A DNA stretch of 64,000 bases. It comes from CAYTZN01 sp964442495 (GTDB taxonomy: Bacteria; Pseudomonadota; Gammaproteobacteria; Legionellales; Legionellaceae). Positions 52,205-61,249 of the stretch are shown in pieces. A program made the translations under genes and the position numbers. Numbering within the stretch: position 1 is the stretch's first letter; each line of letters starts with the position of its first letter. The notes beneath the pieces were generated by a model. That model was not told where the DNA came from, did no database searches, and saw nothing but the letters and a program-made list of their open reading frames with translations. The stretch spans positions 13,050 to 77,049 of the forward strand of contig CAYTZN010000010.1 in NCBI GenBank assembly GCA_964442495.1, read 5' to 3'.

Positions 52205-53032
52205 TTAATTCTCTATTAAATAAGATGACGTTCCTGGACTAAATAGTTTTTTCAATGCTATGAGTGCCGTTGTTACTTCATTTTCTAATACATAGGGTGG
52301 GTTAATTACCCATAACCCGCAGCCAGTCATGCCTGCATTTTTAGCCCCTGTTAGGTAAAATTCTATCCGTAAATTATTTTGGGCGCCTATGCTTTTTAAT
52401 CCTCTTAGCAATTGTGAGTGAAATTTGTTATCCACAATAGGGTACCAAATGCAGTAAACACCCGTTTCAAATCGGTGATAAGCCAATTTTAATTGTTCAG
52501 GAATGTGGCGATATTCCGTTTTAATTTCATAGGAAGGATCAACGAAAATGAGACTACGCCGTTCAGGGGGGGGAAGTAGGGCGCTTAAGCTGTCTAAGCC
52601 ATCACTATTGCTGGTAAATAAACGTTTTTTTTGTCGGGGGAGCGCGTCTAAATATTGGAATTCACCAGGATGTAATTCATAACAAAAAAGCCTGTCTTGT
52701 TCGCGCAACAGGTTTAATGCGAGCCATGGCGATCCTGGGTAATAGCGTAATTTACTGTCTTTATTTAATGACACTATTTGCTTAAGGTACGCAGTGAAGA
52801 CGTCAGGTAGCTCTTTACGATGGGCCCATAAAATATCGATGCCTTGGCGCGCTTCCCCCGTTTTTAGAGTATGTTTATCCTCTAAATCATACATGCCCCT
52901 GCCCGAATGCGTTTCTAGGTATAGCAAGGGTTTATCTTTTTGAGTCATGTAGTGAAGTAGACGCGTTAACGTGAAGTGTTTGATAACATCGGCAAAATTT
53001 CCAGCGTGATAGCTGTGTTGATAACTGAGCAT
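52205..53032 (-). CDS. rlmJ: 23S rRNA (adenine-2030-N6)-methyltransferase
   Basis: Methylates A2030 of 23S rRNA. From ATG 53032 the 275 residues begin MLSYQHSYHAGNFADVIKH, the family N-terminus, with YLETHSGRGMYDL, YPGSPWLALNLL and the catalytic segment LIFVDPSYE. The last has DPSY where most members have DPPY, a mild change still compatible with N6-adenine methylation. The frame extends 25 codons upstream without conservation. Confidence 0.94.
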   Translation of the reverse strand: MLSYQHSYHAGNFADVIKHFTLTRLLHYMTQKDKPLLYLETHSGRGMYDLEDKHTLKTGEARQGIDILWAHRKELPDVFTAYLKQIVSLNKDSKLRYYPGSPWLALNLLREQDRLFCYELHPGEFQYLDALPRQKKRLFTSNSDGLDSLSALLPPPERRSLIFVDPSYEIKTEYRHIPEQLKLAYHRFETGVYCIWYPIVDNKFHSQLLRGLKSIGAQNNLRIEFYLTGAKNAGMTGCGLWVINPPYVLENEVTTALIALKKLFSPGTSSYLIEN

Positions 53033-53180
53033 GGGTGCTTTTATAAGAGTGGAATTGCTGAAGTATAATGTGATACGCGAGTGAATAATATTGATTTTTT
53101 CAACCACACTATTTTTATGGACTATACTTTTTGAAAGAGATCTGATTGAAAATAAAATATCCTAAAAAAGGGAGATAGTG

Positions 53181-53369
53181 ATGAGCTTGCGTAGGGATCA
53201 TGATGAGCATTCATTTTTTTCTGACATTAAGCATGAGGATATAGACGACTTAAATCATAAAAAAAATATACGCCGTCGGTTAGAAGAGCGCCTTGAGCGT
53301 AAACGGTTAAAAGAAGATCTTGAAGATGAGTTGGATGCTGAATTTGATTGGGATAATTTTGAGCCTTAA
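53181..53369 (+). CDS. Small charged protein, PA3496-like
   Basis: 62 residues, almost entirely charged: an acidic/histidine-rich N-terminus, then NIRRRLEERLERKRLKEDLEDELDAEFDWDNF, a helical Arg/Glu repeat. It resembles the small family typified by Pseudomonas PA3496, described as a putative envelope-integrity protein, with KNxRRRxExxLExRxLxxxL. GGGAGA lies a few bases before ATG 53181. A frame start GTG three bases upstream is less likely. Its stop is 1 bp from the convergent folD stop. Function unknown. Confidence 0.75.
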   Translation: MSLRRDHDEHSFFSDIKHEDIDDLNHKKNIRRRLEERLERKRLKEDLEDELDAEFDWDNFEP

Positions 53370-53370
53370 A

Positions 53371-54225
53371 CTATGTTAGATGCTGATAAGCTGCATGCAG
53401 GGTATTTTGCAGCAACGTGGTAATGGTCATTGGACCCACACCACCTGGCACAGGCGTTATCCAACGTACTTTTTTTATGGCTTCTTTAAAATTCACATCG
53501 CCATGGATTGTGCCGTTTTGATGACGATGCATACCAATATCAATGATCGTTTGTTTATCATGCATCCATTCTGGTTTTATCACATTGTATGAACCGGTAG
53601 CGACCACAACAATATCTGCTGTAGGTATAAGCTCGTTTAATTTTTGAGTTGCGCGGTGGCAAATGGTAACGGTGGCTTTAGCCAGTAAGAATTCAAGAGC
53701 CATAGGACGCCCAACAATGTTGGATGCGCCAACAACAATGGCATGACGTCCTAATATAGCAATGTCATGGTGCATTAGCAGTTGGATAACTCCGTAAGGG
53801 GTGCATGGCCTAAGGGCTGGGTGTCCTTGAGCAAGACGTCCTAAATTATAGGGATGAAATCCATCCACGTCTTTTCTAGGTGAGATTGATTCAATTATTT
53901 TTTTAGTATCAATGTGCATTGGTAAAGGTAACTGCACCAAAATACCATCAATGTTAGCGTCTTCATTTAATTCATGAATGAGGGACAACAGCTTGCTTTC
54001 ACTGGTATCGTTTGGCAGGTTGAATGAGCGAGAGTGAAAACCAACCTCGGCACAAGCCTTTTGTTTATGGTGCACATAAATAGAAGAGGCAGGATCATCG
54101 CCCACTAAAATCACAGCAAGCCCAGGAGGTCTTTGTTTAAACAAAACGTCAGTGGAAACACATATTTTAATACTGTTTCTAAGGTCACACGCAATTTTTT
54201 TGCCATCAATTAGTGATGCAGTCAT
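53371..54225 (-). CDS. folD: Methylene-tetrahydrofolate dehydrogenase / methenyl-tetrahydrofolate cyclohydrolase
   Basis: Bifunctional enzyme of one-carbon metabolism producing 10-formyl-THF and NADPH. The 284 residues include GDDPASSIYVHHKQKACAEVG (Tyr and catalytic Lys of YxxxK), GILVQLPLPMHID, KDVDGFHPYNLGRL, the nucleotide-binding VVGASNIVGRPMALEFL and TPVPGGVGPMTITTLLQNT. Full length and monocistronic; about 215 bp separate it from divergent pilM. Confidence 0.97.
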   Translation of the reverse strand: MTASLIDGKKIACDLRNSIKICVSTDVLFKQRPPGLAVILVGDDPASSIYVHHKQKACAEVGFHSRSFNLPNDTSESKLLSLIHELNEDANIDGILVQLPLPMHIDTKKIIESISPRKDVDGFHPYNLGRLAQGHPALRPCTPYGVIQLLMHHDIAILGRHAIVVGASNIVGRPMALEFLLAKATVTICHRATQKLNELIPTADIVVVATGSYNVIKPEWMHDKQTIIDIGMHRHQNGTIHGDVNFKEAIKKVRWITPVPGGVGPMTITTLLQNTLHAAYQHLT

Positions 54226-54442
54226 ACCGGATAGGGCTCCTGTTTATTTGTGTTGATTATGAAAGAGCCTGCAGGTTAATGCAATGATTAAACTTTCTCG
54301 TGGATGGGATTTGGTTTGGTTAACTACTGCATTGTTATCAGTAAAAATTCCAATTTTGAATAGGTTACGTTAATATCAAGTAGCACGTAGGGAAATGTAT
54401 TCAAAAGGCAATTAATTACACAATGAGCAGGGAGAAACGCGC

Positions 54443-55507
54443 GTGCGCAAATTGTTTGGATCTAACTATTCTTCCATATTGGGTATAGACATTAGTTCAA
54501 CTTCTGTGAAAATTCTTGAGGTTTCATCGAGCGGTGAAGAATACTGTGTAGAAGGTTATGGCAGTACGAGGTTGCCGGAAAATGCGATGGAAGGTAACAC
54601 CATCAAAGATGTGGATGCCGTTGCAAATAGTATCAAAGCAGCCATTGCTAAGGCTGGTTTTTCTAGTAAATCAGTGGCGTTAGCTGTTCCTGATTCTTTA
54701 GCCATTAGTAAAATCATTCAAGTCAATGACGGGTTAAGCCAGCAAGAAATTGAAGAAGTCGTCATGACAGAAGCAGATAAGTACATTCCTTATCCTATTG
54801 ATGAGATTAACATCGACTTTCATGTGATAGGTCCTTCTGCAAAAAATGGTGCAATGTTAGATGTGCTTATTGTGGCATCGAGAGCCGAAAATGTTAGCAG
54901 CCGTCTTGAGGTGATGGCTCGGGCGGGGCTTGACGCTAAAATAGTGGATGTTGAATCTTATGTTGTAGAGCGAGCGGCGCAGTTATTAAAACAAGAGTTA
55001 CCTGCGGGTGGTGATAAAAAAAATATCGCTATCATTGATATTGGGGCCATGTACACTCATTTATTTGTATTGCATGGAATGAAAATCATTTTCTCTCGTG
55101 AAGAGGAGTTTGGTGGAAAACAATTGGTGGATACGGTTGCTCAAACTTATAGTATGCAGCGTAGTGAGGCTATTGCTGCTATTGAGCAAGAAACATTGCC
55201 ACCAGATTACGCTGAGCGGGTACTGCAGCCATTTAATGAGCTTATTTTGTTGCAAGTAAAGCGCGCTCTACAGTTCTTTTTTTCAACGAGTCAGCACACC
55301 TTTGTTGATCATATTTTATTAGCTGGCGGTGTCGCTATACAAGCCGCATTAGCCCCGTTGTTGCAGGAGCAAGTTCATATTCCTACAACCATTGCTAACC
55401 CATTTTTACACATGAAGGTGTCCCAAAAGGTTAATGGTGAGCAGTTACGTCACGACGCTCCTATGTTAATGGTTGCGTGTGGTTTAGCGCTTCGACGGAT
55501 TGAGTAA
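54443..55507 (+). CDS. pilM: Type IV pilus assembly protein PilM
   Basis: Actin-like cytoplasmic ATPase-fold protein that binds the N-terminus of PilN and connects the pilus alignment complex to the inner-membrane platform. The 354 residues show ILGIDISSTSVKILEVS (phosphate-1 loop), IAIIDIGAMYTHLFVLHG and HILLAGGVAIQAALAPLLQ (adenosine motif). GTG 54443 has GGGAG about 11 nt upstream and is the likely start. It heads pilMNOPQ, each gene overlapping or close to the next. Confidence 0.95.
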   Translation: MRKLFGSNYSSILGIDISSTSVKILEVSSSGEEYCVEGYGSTRLPENAMEGNTIKDVDAVANSIKAAIAKAGFSSKSVALAVPDSLAISKIIQVNDGLSQQEIEEVVMTEADKYIPYPIDEINIDFHVIGPSAKNGAMLDVLIVASRAENVSSRLEVMARAGLDAKIVDVESYVVERAAQLLKQELPAGGDKKNIAIIDIGAMYTHLFVLHGMKIIFSREEEFGGKQLVDTVAQTYSMQRSEAIAAIEQETLPPDYAERVLQPFNELILLQVKRALQFFFSTSQHTFVDHILLAGGVAIQAALAPLLQEQVHIPTTIANPFLHMKVSQKVNGEQLRHDAPMLMVACGLALRRIE

Positions 55508-55510
55508 TCA

Positions 55511-56095
55511 ATGACTGAAATAAATTTATTACCTTGGCGAGAAAAGAAACGCGAACAAGAAAAAAAGCAATTCACGCTGTATTTGTTTGTAGGTATGGCG
55601 ATGGCGGTGTTGATCGTTTTTTTAATCAATTACTACGCAAATTTTCTTGTGGAAAAGCAAACACAGCAAAATCAACGCTTAAAAAATGAAATTATTCAAT
55701 TAGAAAAGCAAATTAAAGAAATCAGTCAGATTAAAAAATTACGCCAAGCATTGATTGCACGAATGACAATTGTACAAAACCTATTAGCAACTCGAACATT
55801 AACTGTTCGATTATTTGATGAAATCATTAAAATCATGCCAGATGGTGTGTATTTGAACCATGTTGAGCGTGTGGGCGATAAAATAACCTTAATAGGTTAT
55901 GCTGAGTCAAACACGAATATTTCTCATTTGATGAGGAATATTGAGGGGAGCGATTGGATTCATGACCCTGAATTGACGGAAATTAAAAAAACTAAAGAAG
56001 CTCTGCGACCAGATAGAAATGAATTTAAGTTAAGTTTTATTTTAAAGCCTAAAAACCTGCATGGAGTTAAAGCAAATGGAGCTAAAGCAAAATGA
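55511..56095 (+). CDS. pilN: Type IV pilus assembly protein PilN
   Basis: Bitopic inner-membrane protein of the pilus alignment complex. The N-terminal MTEINLLPWREKKREQEKKQF is the PilM-binding motif (INLLPWR). One helix (FTLYLFVGMAMAVLIVFLINYYA) leads into a coiled coil (QNQRLKNEIIQLEKQIKEI) and a ferredoxin-like periplasmic domain. 194 residues. It overlaps pilO by 4 bp. Confidence 0.95.
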   Translation: MTEINLLPWREKKREQEKKQFTLYLFVGMAMAVLIVFLINYYANFLVEKQTQQNQRLKNEIIQLEKQIKEISQIKKLRQALIARMTIVQNLLATRTLTVRLFDEIIKIMPDGVYLNHVERVGDKITLIGYAESNTNISHLMRNIEGSDWIHDPELTEIKKTKEALRPDRNEFKLSFILKPKNLHGVKANGAKAK

Positions 56096-56688
56096 ATTTT
56101 AGCTTAAGTGAGTTAACGCTTGATAATGTGGGTCAATGGCCAAAGGGAATTAAAATTGGTGTGGTGGTTTTTGTAGCGCTCTTATTAATTGGCATGGGGT
56201 ACTGGTTAATAGCTAAAGAAAATTTTGAACAATACAATACCTTGAAGGCCCAGGAAATACCGCTAAAAAGTGATTTTGAATTAAAGCAATTCCAAGCGTC
56301 TAATTTAGATGCTTATCGGAATCAGATGGTTATCATGGCCGAACGGTTTGGTAATATGTTAAAGCAGTTACCCACACAAAATGAAATGCCGGGGTTGCTG
56401 GAAGATATTTCTAAAACGGGGATTTCTAGTGGTTTAGCCTTTGACCTCTTTGCACCGTTGCCTGAGGTGTCTCATGATTTTTACCTTGAATTACCCATTA
56501 AAATAAGTGTGGTCGGTAATTATCATCAGTTTGCTATTTTTTTAAGTCGTGTAACTTTAATGGATAGAATAGTAACCTTGCATGACTTTTTAATAGAGGG
56601 TGTTTCCCCTGATAAGCAAAATACCAATCCAGGAGAGTTATTGAACATGAAAATGACTGCTAAAATATATAGATATCGCACACAATGA
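56092..56688 (+). CDS. pilO: Type IV pilus assembly protein PilO
   Basis: Partner of PilN. 198 residues, with a cytoplasmic N-terminus (FSLSELTLDNVGQWPKGIK) and one helix (IGVVVFVALLLIGMGYWLIA). A helical linker (NTLKAQEIPLKSDFELKQFQ) and a periplasmic domain with LPTQNEMPGLLEDISKTGISSGL follow, typical of PilO. It overlaps both neighbours by 4 bp. Confidence 0.95.
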   Translation: MNFSLSELTLDNVGQWPKGIKIGVVVFVALLLIGMGYWLIAKENFEQYNTLKAQEIPLKSDFELKQFQASNLDAYRNQMVIMAERFGNMLKQLPTQNEMPGLLEDISKTGISSGLAFDLFAPLPEVSHDFYLELPIKISVVGNYHQFAIFLSRVTLMDRIVTLHDFLIEGVSPDKQNTNPGELLNMKMTAKIYRYRTQ

Positions 56689-57209
56689 TAAAAGCATACA
56701 TAAAAAAATGGTTTTTTTTGCCGATAGTCATGGGCTTATCATTCTTGCTTATTTCCTGTTCCTCAGACGATAGCGAGCTAACTCATTACATTAATAAAAT
56801 TAAAAGCCGACGACCTAAACCCATAGAGCCCATTCCTGATTTTGAGCAACTGCCTAAGTTTACCTACCCAGAGGGAGAGCGACGTCGTAGCCCATTTAAA
56901 CCCATCATTCCTAAACAACAAGCAGATTTGTTTGCCCCAAATGTAAAGCGACCTAAACAGCCTTTAGAGTCTTTTTCCTTGGACGCGTTAGCGTTTGTCG
57001 GTATATTAAAAGAAGACTCCAATATTTGGGCTTTAATCGCACAACCCGGTGGTATGGTGACGCGGGTGAAAATGGGTGATTATATGGGGCAAAACTATGG
57101 GCAAGTGATCAGCATTAAAGATAAAAGCATTAAAATTCAAGAAGCTTTAAAAATTGGTGGAAAATGGGAAAAGAAAGACATCACAATGAGTTTAAAAGCA
57201 ACTGAGTAA
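56685..57209 (+). CDS. pilP: Type IV pilus assembly lipoprotein PilP
   Basis: Lipoprotein that ties PilNO to the secretin PilQ across the periplasm. The 174 residues begin with a lipoprotein signal (FLPIVMGLSFLLISCSSDD, lipobox LISC). An extended Pro-rich linker follows. The beta domain contains LDALAFVGILKEDSNIWALI and VKMGDYMGQNYGQVISI, the conserved PilP core. The 170 bp to pilQ contain no other gene. Confidence 0.95.
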   Translation: MIKAYIKKWFFLPIVMGLSFLLISCSSDDSELTHYINKIKSRRPKPIEPIPDFEQLPKFTYPEGERRRSPFKPIIPKQQADLFAPNVKRPKQPLESFSLDALAFVGILKEDSNIWALIAQPGGMVTRVKMGDYMGQNYGQVISIKDKSIKIQEALKIGGKWEKKDITMSLKATE

Positions 57210-57380
57210 ATCGTCATGAATATCTATTGCTTAACCTGTGCCAAGTGGTTTTTAAAGTAAAGGGATTTAAAACGTATCTATCCTATCTATAAAGATTTAA
57301 CCTACTATAGGTATTTTAGCGACAGAAACAGCGTTATAACTACATCGTGGGTGTGGGCTCGGAACATCAGGGAGAGTAAA

Positions 57381-59537
57381 TTGCGCAAAATTATTATCCT
57401 GTCTTTGATATTCATCGCATATTGCGCTGGGTTATACGCCAAAGATAATGCATTAAGTGGGCTAAAAATCATGCCCATGCCAGATAACCGCGTTAGAATT
57501 GATTTTCAGTTTACAGATCCTATTGTGCAGTTACCCGCTAATTTTATAACGCAAGATCCTCCACGTTTAGTACTGGATTTTATCAATAGCAGTAATAATT
57601 TAGAAAAATCCCTGCAGTCTAAAAAAATAGGAATAGGTCCTTTAGACAAATACAACATTGTAGCTTTAGGCAATCGTGTGCGCGCGGTTCTCGATTTATC
57701 GGGTGTGGTGCCTTATTCTGGAGATGTGTCTGGTCGTGTCTATACGCTTGTTCTTAGTGGCAAGGGCGATCAATTAATATCACAGCGAAAAGAAGTGTTT
57801 ATTACGCATCGTAATGTTAATGCGCGCTACGGTATCACCAATATTGATTTTCGCAGTGCCGAAAAACAAAGTGGACGCGTAGTTATTGATGTGAGCGATC
57901 CTGGAATTCCTATTGATATTGTTCAAACGGGCAAAGAAGTGGTGGTTCATTTTCAAAGCACGCGTTTACCCCAGCGGTTAATGAAGCGCTACGATGTTAC
58001 GGATTTTCATAGCCCAGTTCAGACGATTAGCGCAGAGCAAGAAGGGAAGCAAACAAAAATTGTCTTAAGCAACAATGGAGATTATGGGCATTTTGCTTAT
58101 CAAGTGAACAAGCAATTTATTATTGATGTGTTTCCTCTTTCATCTGAAGAATTACAACAAGCGAAATTGAAAAAGAAGGTTTTTTCGGGTAAAAGGATTT
58201 CATTGAATTTTCAAGATATTTCTATTCGATCGGTTTTACAATTGTTGGCAGATTTTACGGGAGTGAATATTGTTGTGAGTGGTGCTGTTGACGGTAACAT
58301 TACTTTACGACTAAACGATGTGCCGTGGGATCAAGCTCTGGATATTATTTTAACCACTCAAGGTTTGGATAAGCGCCAGGTAGGCAATGTTTTGTTGATT
58401 GATAAATCTGCAAATTTCTCGACACGGGAAAATGAGCAACTCAAAGTGCAGCAAGCGGCAAAAAAATTGGCACCTGTTCGTTCTGATTTATTGCAAATCA
58501 ACTACGCAAAAGCTGTAGACATTGCAACAATGCTAAAAGACAGGACTAACTCATTATTGTCCGAGCGAGGAACATTAAGTGTCGATACGCGAACCAATAC
58601 TATCTGGTTGCAAGATACTGGTGCTAAAATTGAAGAAATTCGGGAGTTAGTTAATCAATTAGACGTCCCAGTGAAGCAAGTCATGATAGAGGCGCGAATT
58701 GTTAACGTCTCAAAGCGTTGTGAGGAAGAATTTGGCGTTCGGTGGGGGGTGTCTAAGCCTAGCCATCTTAGTGGTACTCTCTTTGGTGCCAATCAATTGG
58801 CACAAGGGGTTGCTGCAGCTGATGTGACCCCACTTGCGTCGCGCTTAAATTTAGATTTGGCGGCACTGCCAACTATTGGGGCCCCAGCTTCTATTGGTCT
58901 TGCTTTGGCCAAGCTTGGTGATGGCTTTTTGCTAGACTTAGAATTATCTGCTTTGGAAAGCATGGGAAATGCGGAAATTATAGCAAGCCCTCGTTTAATG
59001 ACGACCAATCAGCAGTCTGCTGTGATTGCGTCGGGTGAAGATATTCCTTATCAACAGGCTACATCAAGTGGTGCTACAGCCGTTTCTTTTAAAAAGGCGG
59101 TTTTAAGTTTAAAGGTTACACCACAAATTACACCTGATGGTAAATTGTTGATGGATTTATTAATTACACAAGACGCTGATTCAGGGGATAGAGTTCAGGG
59201 TGTGCCGATTATTTTGACGAAATCCATTCAAACGAATGTGTTGGTTAATAATGGACAAACGATTGTTTTAGGTGGAATTTATAAACAAGATAAAAATAAT
59301 TCCATTGAGCGAATCCCTTTTTTAGGGGCTTTACCGGTTGTGGGGCATTTATTTAGCAGAACACAGACTAAATTAGACAATGAAGAGTTGCTCATTTTCA
59401 TTACTCCTAGGATAATAACAAACAGTCTGTCAATTACAGCAATGCAAGGAATGCCTCAACACTATGCTAAAGGTGTAGAATTGGATAAATTTGGCAATCC
59501 TGTGGTGATATCACCACAGGATCAGGGAGCTCAATAG
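57381..59537 (+). CDS. pilQ: Type IV pilus secretin PilQ
   Basis: Outer-membrane secretin channel for the pilus. The likely start is TTG 57381, with AGGGAG 7-12 nt upstream; it gives 718 residues with a signal peptide ending near YCAGLYA. Two AMIN domains (about 30-240) bind peptidoglycan. An STN domain follows (ISLNFQDISIRSVLQLLADFTGVNIVVSG), then N-domains (LLQINYAKAVDIATML). The secretin domain has VPVKQVMIEARIV, GNAEIIASPRLMTTNQQSA and VLVNNGQTIVLGGIY. The 3' end contains a 26-bp palindrome. aroK follows, a conserved link. Confidence 0.95.
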   Translation: MRKIIILSLIFIAYCAGLYAKDNALSGLKIMPMPDNRVRIDFQFTDPIVQLPANFITQDPPRLVLDFINSSNNLEKSLQSKKIGIGPLDKYNIVALGNRVRAVLDLSGVVPYSGDVSGRVYTLVLSGKGDQLISQRKEVFITHRNVNARYGITNIDFRSAEKQSGRVVIDVSDPGIPIDIVQTGKEVVVHFQSTRLPQRLMKRYDVTDFHSPVQTISAEQEGKQTKIVLSNNGDYGHFAYQVNKQFIIDVFPLSSEELQQAKLKKKVFSGKRISLNFQDISIRSVLQLLADFTGVNIVVSGAVDGNITLRLNDVPWDQALDIILTTQGLDKRQVGNVLLIDKSANFSTRENEQLKVQQAAKKLAPVRSDLLQINYAKAVDIATMLKDRTNSLLSERGTLSVDTRTNTIWLQDTGAKIEEIRELVNQLDVPVKQVMIEARIVNVSKRCEEEFGVRWGVSKPSHLSGTLFGANQLAQGVAAADVTPLASRLNLDLAALPTIGAPASIGLALAKLGDGFLLDLELSALESMGNAEIIASPRLMTTNQQSAVIASGEDIPYQQATSSGATAVSFKKAVLSLKVTPQITPDGKLLMDLLITQDADSGDRVQGVPIILTKSIQTNVLVNNGQTIVLGGIYKQDKNNSIERIPFLGALPVVGHLFSRTQTKLDNEELLIFITPRIITNSLSITAMQGMPQHYAKGVELDKFGNPVVISPQDQGAQ
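59497..59522. repeat. 26-bp perfect palindrome in the 3' end of pilQ
   Basis: Each half is ATCCTGTGGTGAT, meeting at the centre without a spacer; it encodes part of the last PilQ residues. No T-tract follows. Confidence 0.85.
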
Positions 59538-59622
59538 AAATTAGGTGTGTGAACCACGTATAATGTATGGAAGGATTTCATTTCGATTTCCTGCGTTTAG
59601 TTGAAGGGGTAAGTAATTTAAA

Positions 59623-60150
59623 ATGAGCATCGTTAAAGTACACAACATATTTTTGATAGGGCCTATGGGGGCTGGAAAGAGCACAATAGGCCGTACTTTG
59701 GCAAAAGAGCTCAAACTTGAGTTCTATGATTCTGACGAAGTGATTGAAGAGCGCACTGGCGCTGATATTTCTTGGATATTTGACGTCGAAGGTGAAGAGG
59801 GGTTTCGTCGTCGTGAACAGAAAGTCATTGATGAATTAACCCAAAAAAGTAACATCGTTTTGGCTACGGGTGGCGGAGTGGTTATGACGCCTGAGAACCG
59901 TAATGCCTTGGCTGGCCGTGGGACGGTGATATATCTTAAAACGTCTTTACAGCAGCAATTTGAGCGAACCAAGCGCGATACAAAGCGTCCATTGTTACAA
60001 ACAGATGATTTAGAAGGGCGATTAGAGCTGCTCCGGGATGAGCGTGAGCCATTTTATGAAGAAATGGCTGATATTAGCTTTGAAACCGACAAACTAACGG
60101 TAAAAGCGGTTGCAAACAATATCATTAAATATATTTATGGCGAAGTCTGA
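59623..60150 (+). CDS. aroK: Shikimate kinase
   Basis: Phosphorylates shikimate at the 3-hydroxyl with ATP. The 175 residues show Walker A GPMGAGKSTIGRTLA, the shikimate-binding DSDEVIEERTGADISWIFDVEGEEGFRRRE, LATGGGVVM, and the lid RDTKRPLL. Cytoplasmic. A TATAAT at 59560-59565 upstream may give aroK its own promoter. It overlaps aroB by 14 bp. Confidence 0.97.
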   Translation: MSIVKVHNIFLIGPMGAGKSTIGRTLAKELKLEFYDSDEVIEERTGADISWIFDVEGEEGFRRREQKVIDELTQKSNIVLATGGGVVMTPENRNALAGRGTVIYLKTSLQQQFERTKRDTKRPLLQTDDLEGRLELLRDEREPFYEEMADISFETDKLTVKAVANNIIKYIYGEV

Positions 60151-61249
60151 TATTTTTCGGCAATTAGCCGTTCAATGCAGTACGCATGAATATCCTCTCT
60201 ATATTGGCAGTCACCTTTTAAGGGACGAAGAGCTACTTGTTCAGCATGTTCGTGCTGAGCAAGTGTTGATTGTGACCAATCAAACGATCGCTTCGCTATA
60301 TCTTTCGGATGTTCAGAAAGCGTTTTGTGATAAGCAATGTAATACAGTGGTTTTAGCTGATGGAGAAATCCATAAAAATCAAGATAGCCTCGCGACGATT
60401 TATGATGCATTAATCAAGCATCACCATCACCGTGATACCACCTTAGTGGCTTTGGGTGGCGGGGTAATTGGGGATATTACAGGCTTTGCAGCGGCCACGT
60501 ATCAGCGTGGGGTGCATTTTATTCAATTACCCACCACTCTTCTTGCGCAGGTTGATTCGTCAGTTGGTGGAAAAACAGCTATCAATCATCCTCACGGTAA
60601 AAATATGATAGGTAGTTTTCACCCACCACAAGCTGTTTTAATGGATTTGCAAACCCTTGCAACGTTGCCCGAACGAGAGTTTCGAGCAGGTTTTGCTGAG
60701 GTTTTAAAATATGGTTTATTGGTGGGTGGGGATTTTTTAAGTGGCTTAACAACGCTACTGTCTAAAAATATTAGGGATATACCGTTAAATGAGTTGGCCT
60801 TCCTTGTTGGACAGTGCTGTGAAATTAAATCCCAATTTGTCCAAGAAGATGAAAGGGAAACTGGGTGTCGGGCATTGCTTAATTTAGGCCACACGTTTGC
60901 TCATGCATTAGAAGCATACACCCACTATCAACGCTGGTTGCATGGAGAAGCTGTAGCCATTGGACTTTATTGTGCAGCTTTGTTGTCGCATCAATTGGGT
61001 TATTTCGATGAAAAAAGTTTAGCTTCCGTTGATGTGTTGCTGCAGGCTTTGCAATTGCCTCGTAGAATTCCAAGAGGTTTTGATCTCGAGCAATTACAGA
61101 GTTTAATGTTCAATGATAAAAAAGCTAAAAATAAGGTGATACATTTTGTGCTGATGAATGCTTTTGGTGATTGTTACCTTGACAATCGGGTGACAGAGGA
61201 GCAGGTCCGTCATTTACTAATAAGTGCTGTTGAGGGAGATGAACAATGA
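60137..61249 (+). CDS. aroB: 3-dehydroquinate synthase
   Basis: Second step of the shikimate pathway, NAD- and metal-dependent cyclisation of DAHP. From ATG 60137 the 370 residues include DGEIHKNQDSLATIYDAL, VALGGGVIGDITGFAAATYQRGV, LPTTLLAQVDSSVGGKTAINHPHGKNMIG, FAEVLKYGL, and the metal-binding LNLGHTFAHALE and HGEAVAIG. The frame opens earlier, at 60110, inside aroK. It overlaps damX by 4 bp. Confidence 0.97.
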   Translation: MAKSDIFRQLAVQCSTHEYPLYIGSHLLRDEELLVQHVRAEQVLIVTNQTIASLYLSDVQKAFCDKQCNTVVLADGEIHKNQDSLATIYDALIKHHHHRDTTLVALGGGVIGDITGFAAATYQRGVHFIQLPTTLLAQVDSSVGGKTAINHPHGKNMIGSFHPPQAVLMDLQTLATLPEREFRAGFAEVLKYGLLVGGDFLSGLTTLLSKNIRDIPLNELAFLVGQCCEIKSQFVQEDERETGCRALLNLGHTFAHALEAYTHYQRWLHGEAVAIGLYCAALLSHQLGYFDEKSLASVDVLLQALQLPRRIPRGFDLEQLQSLMFNDKKAKNKVIHFVLMNAFGDCYLDNRVTEEQVRHLLISAVEGDEQ

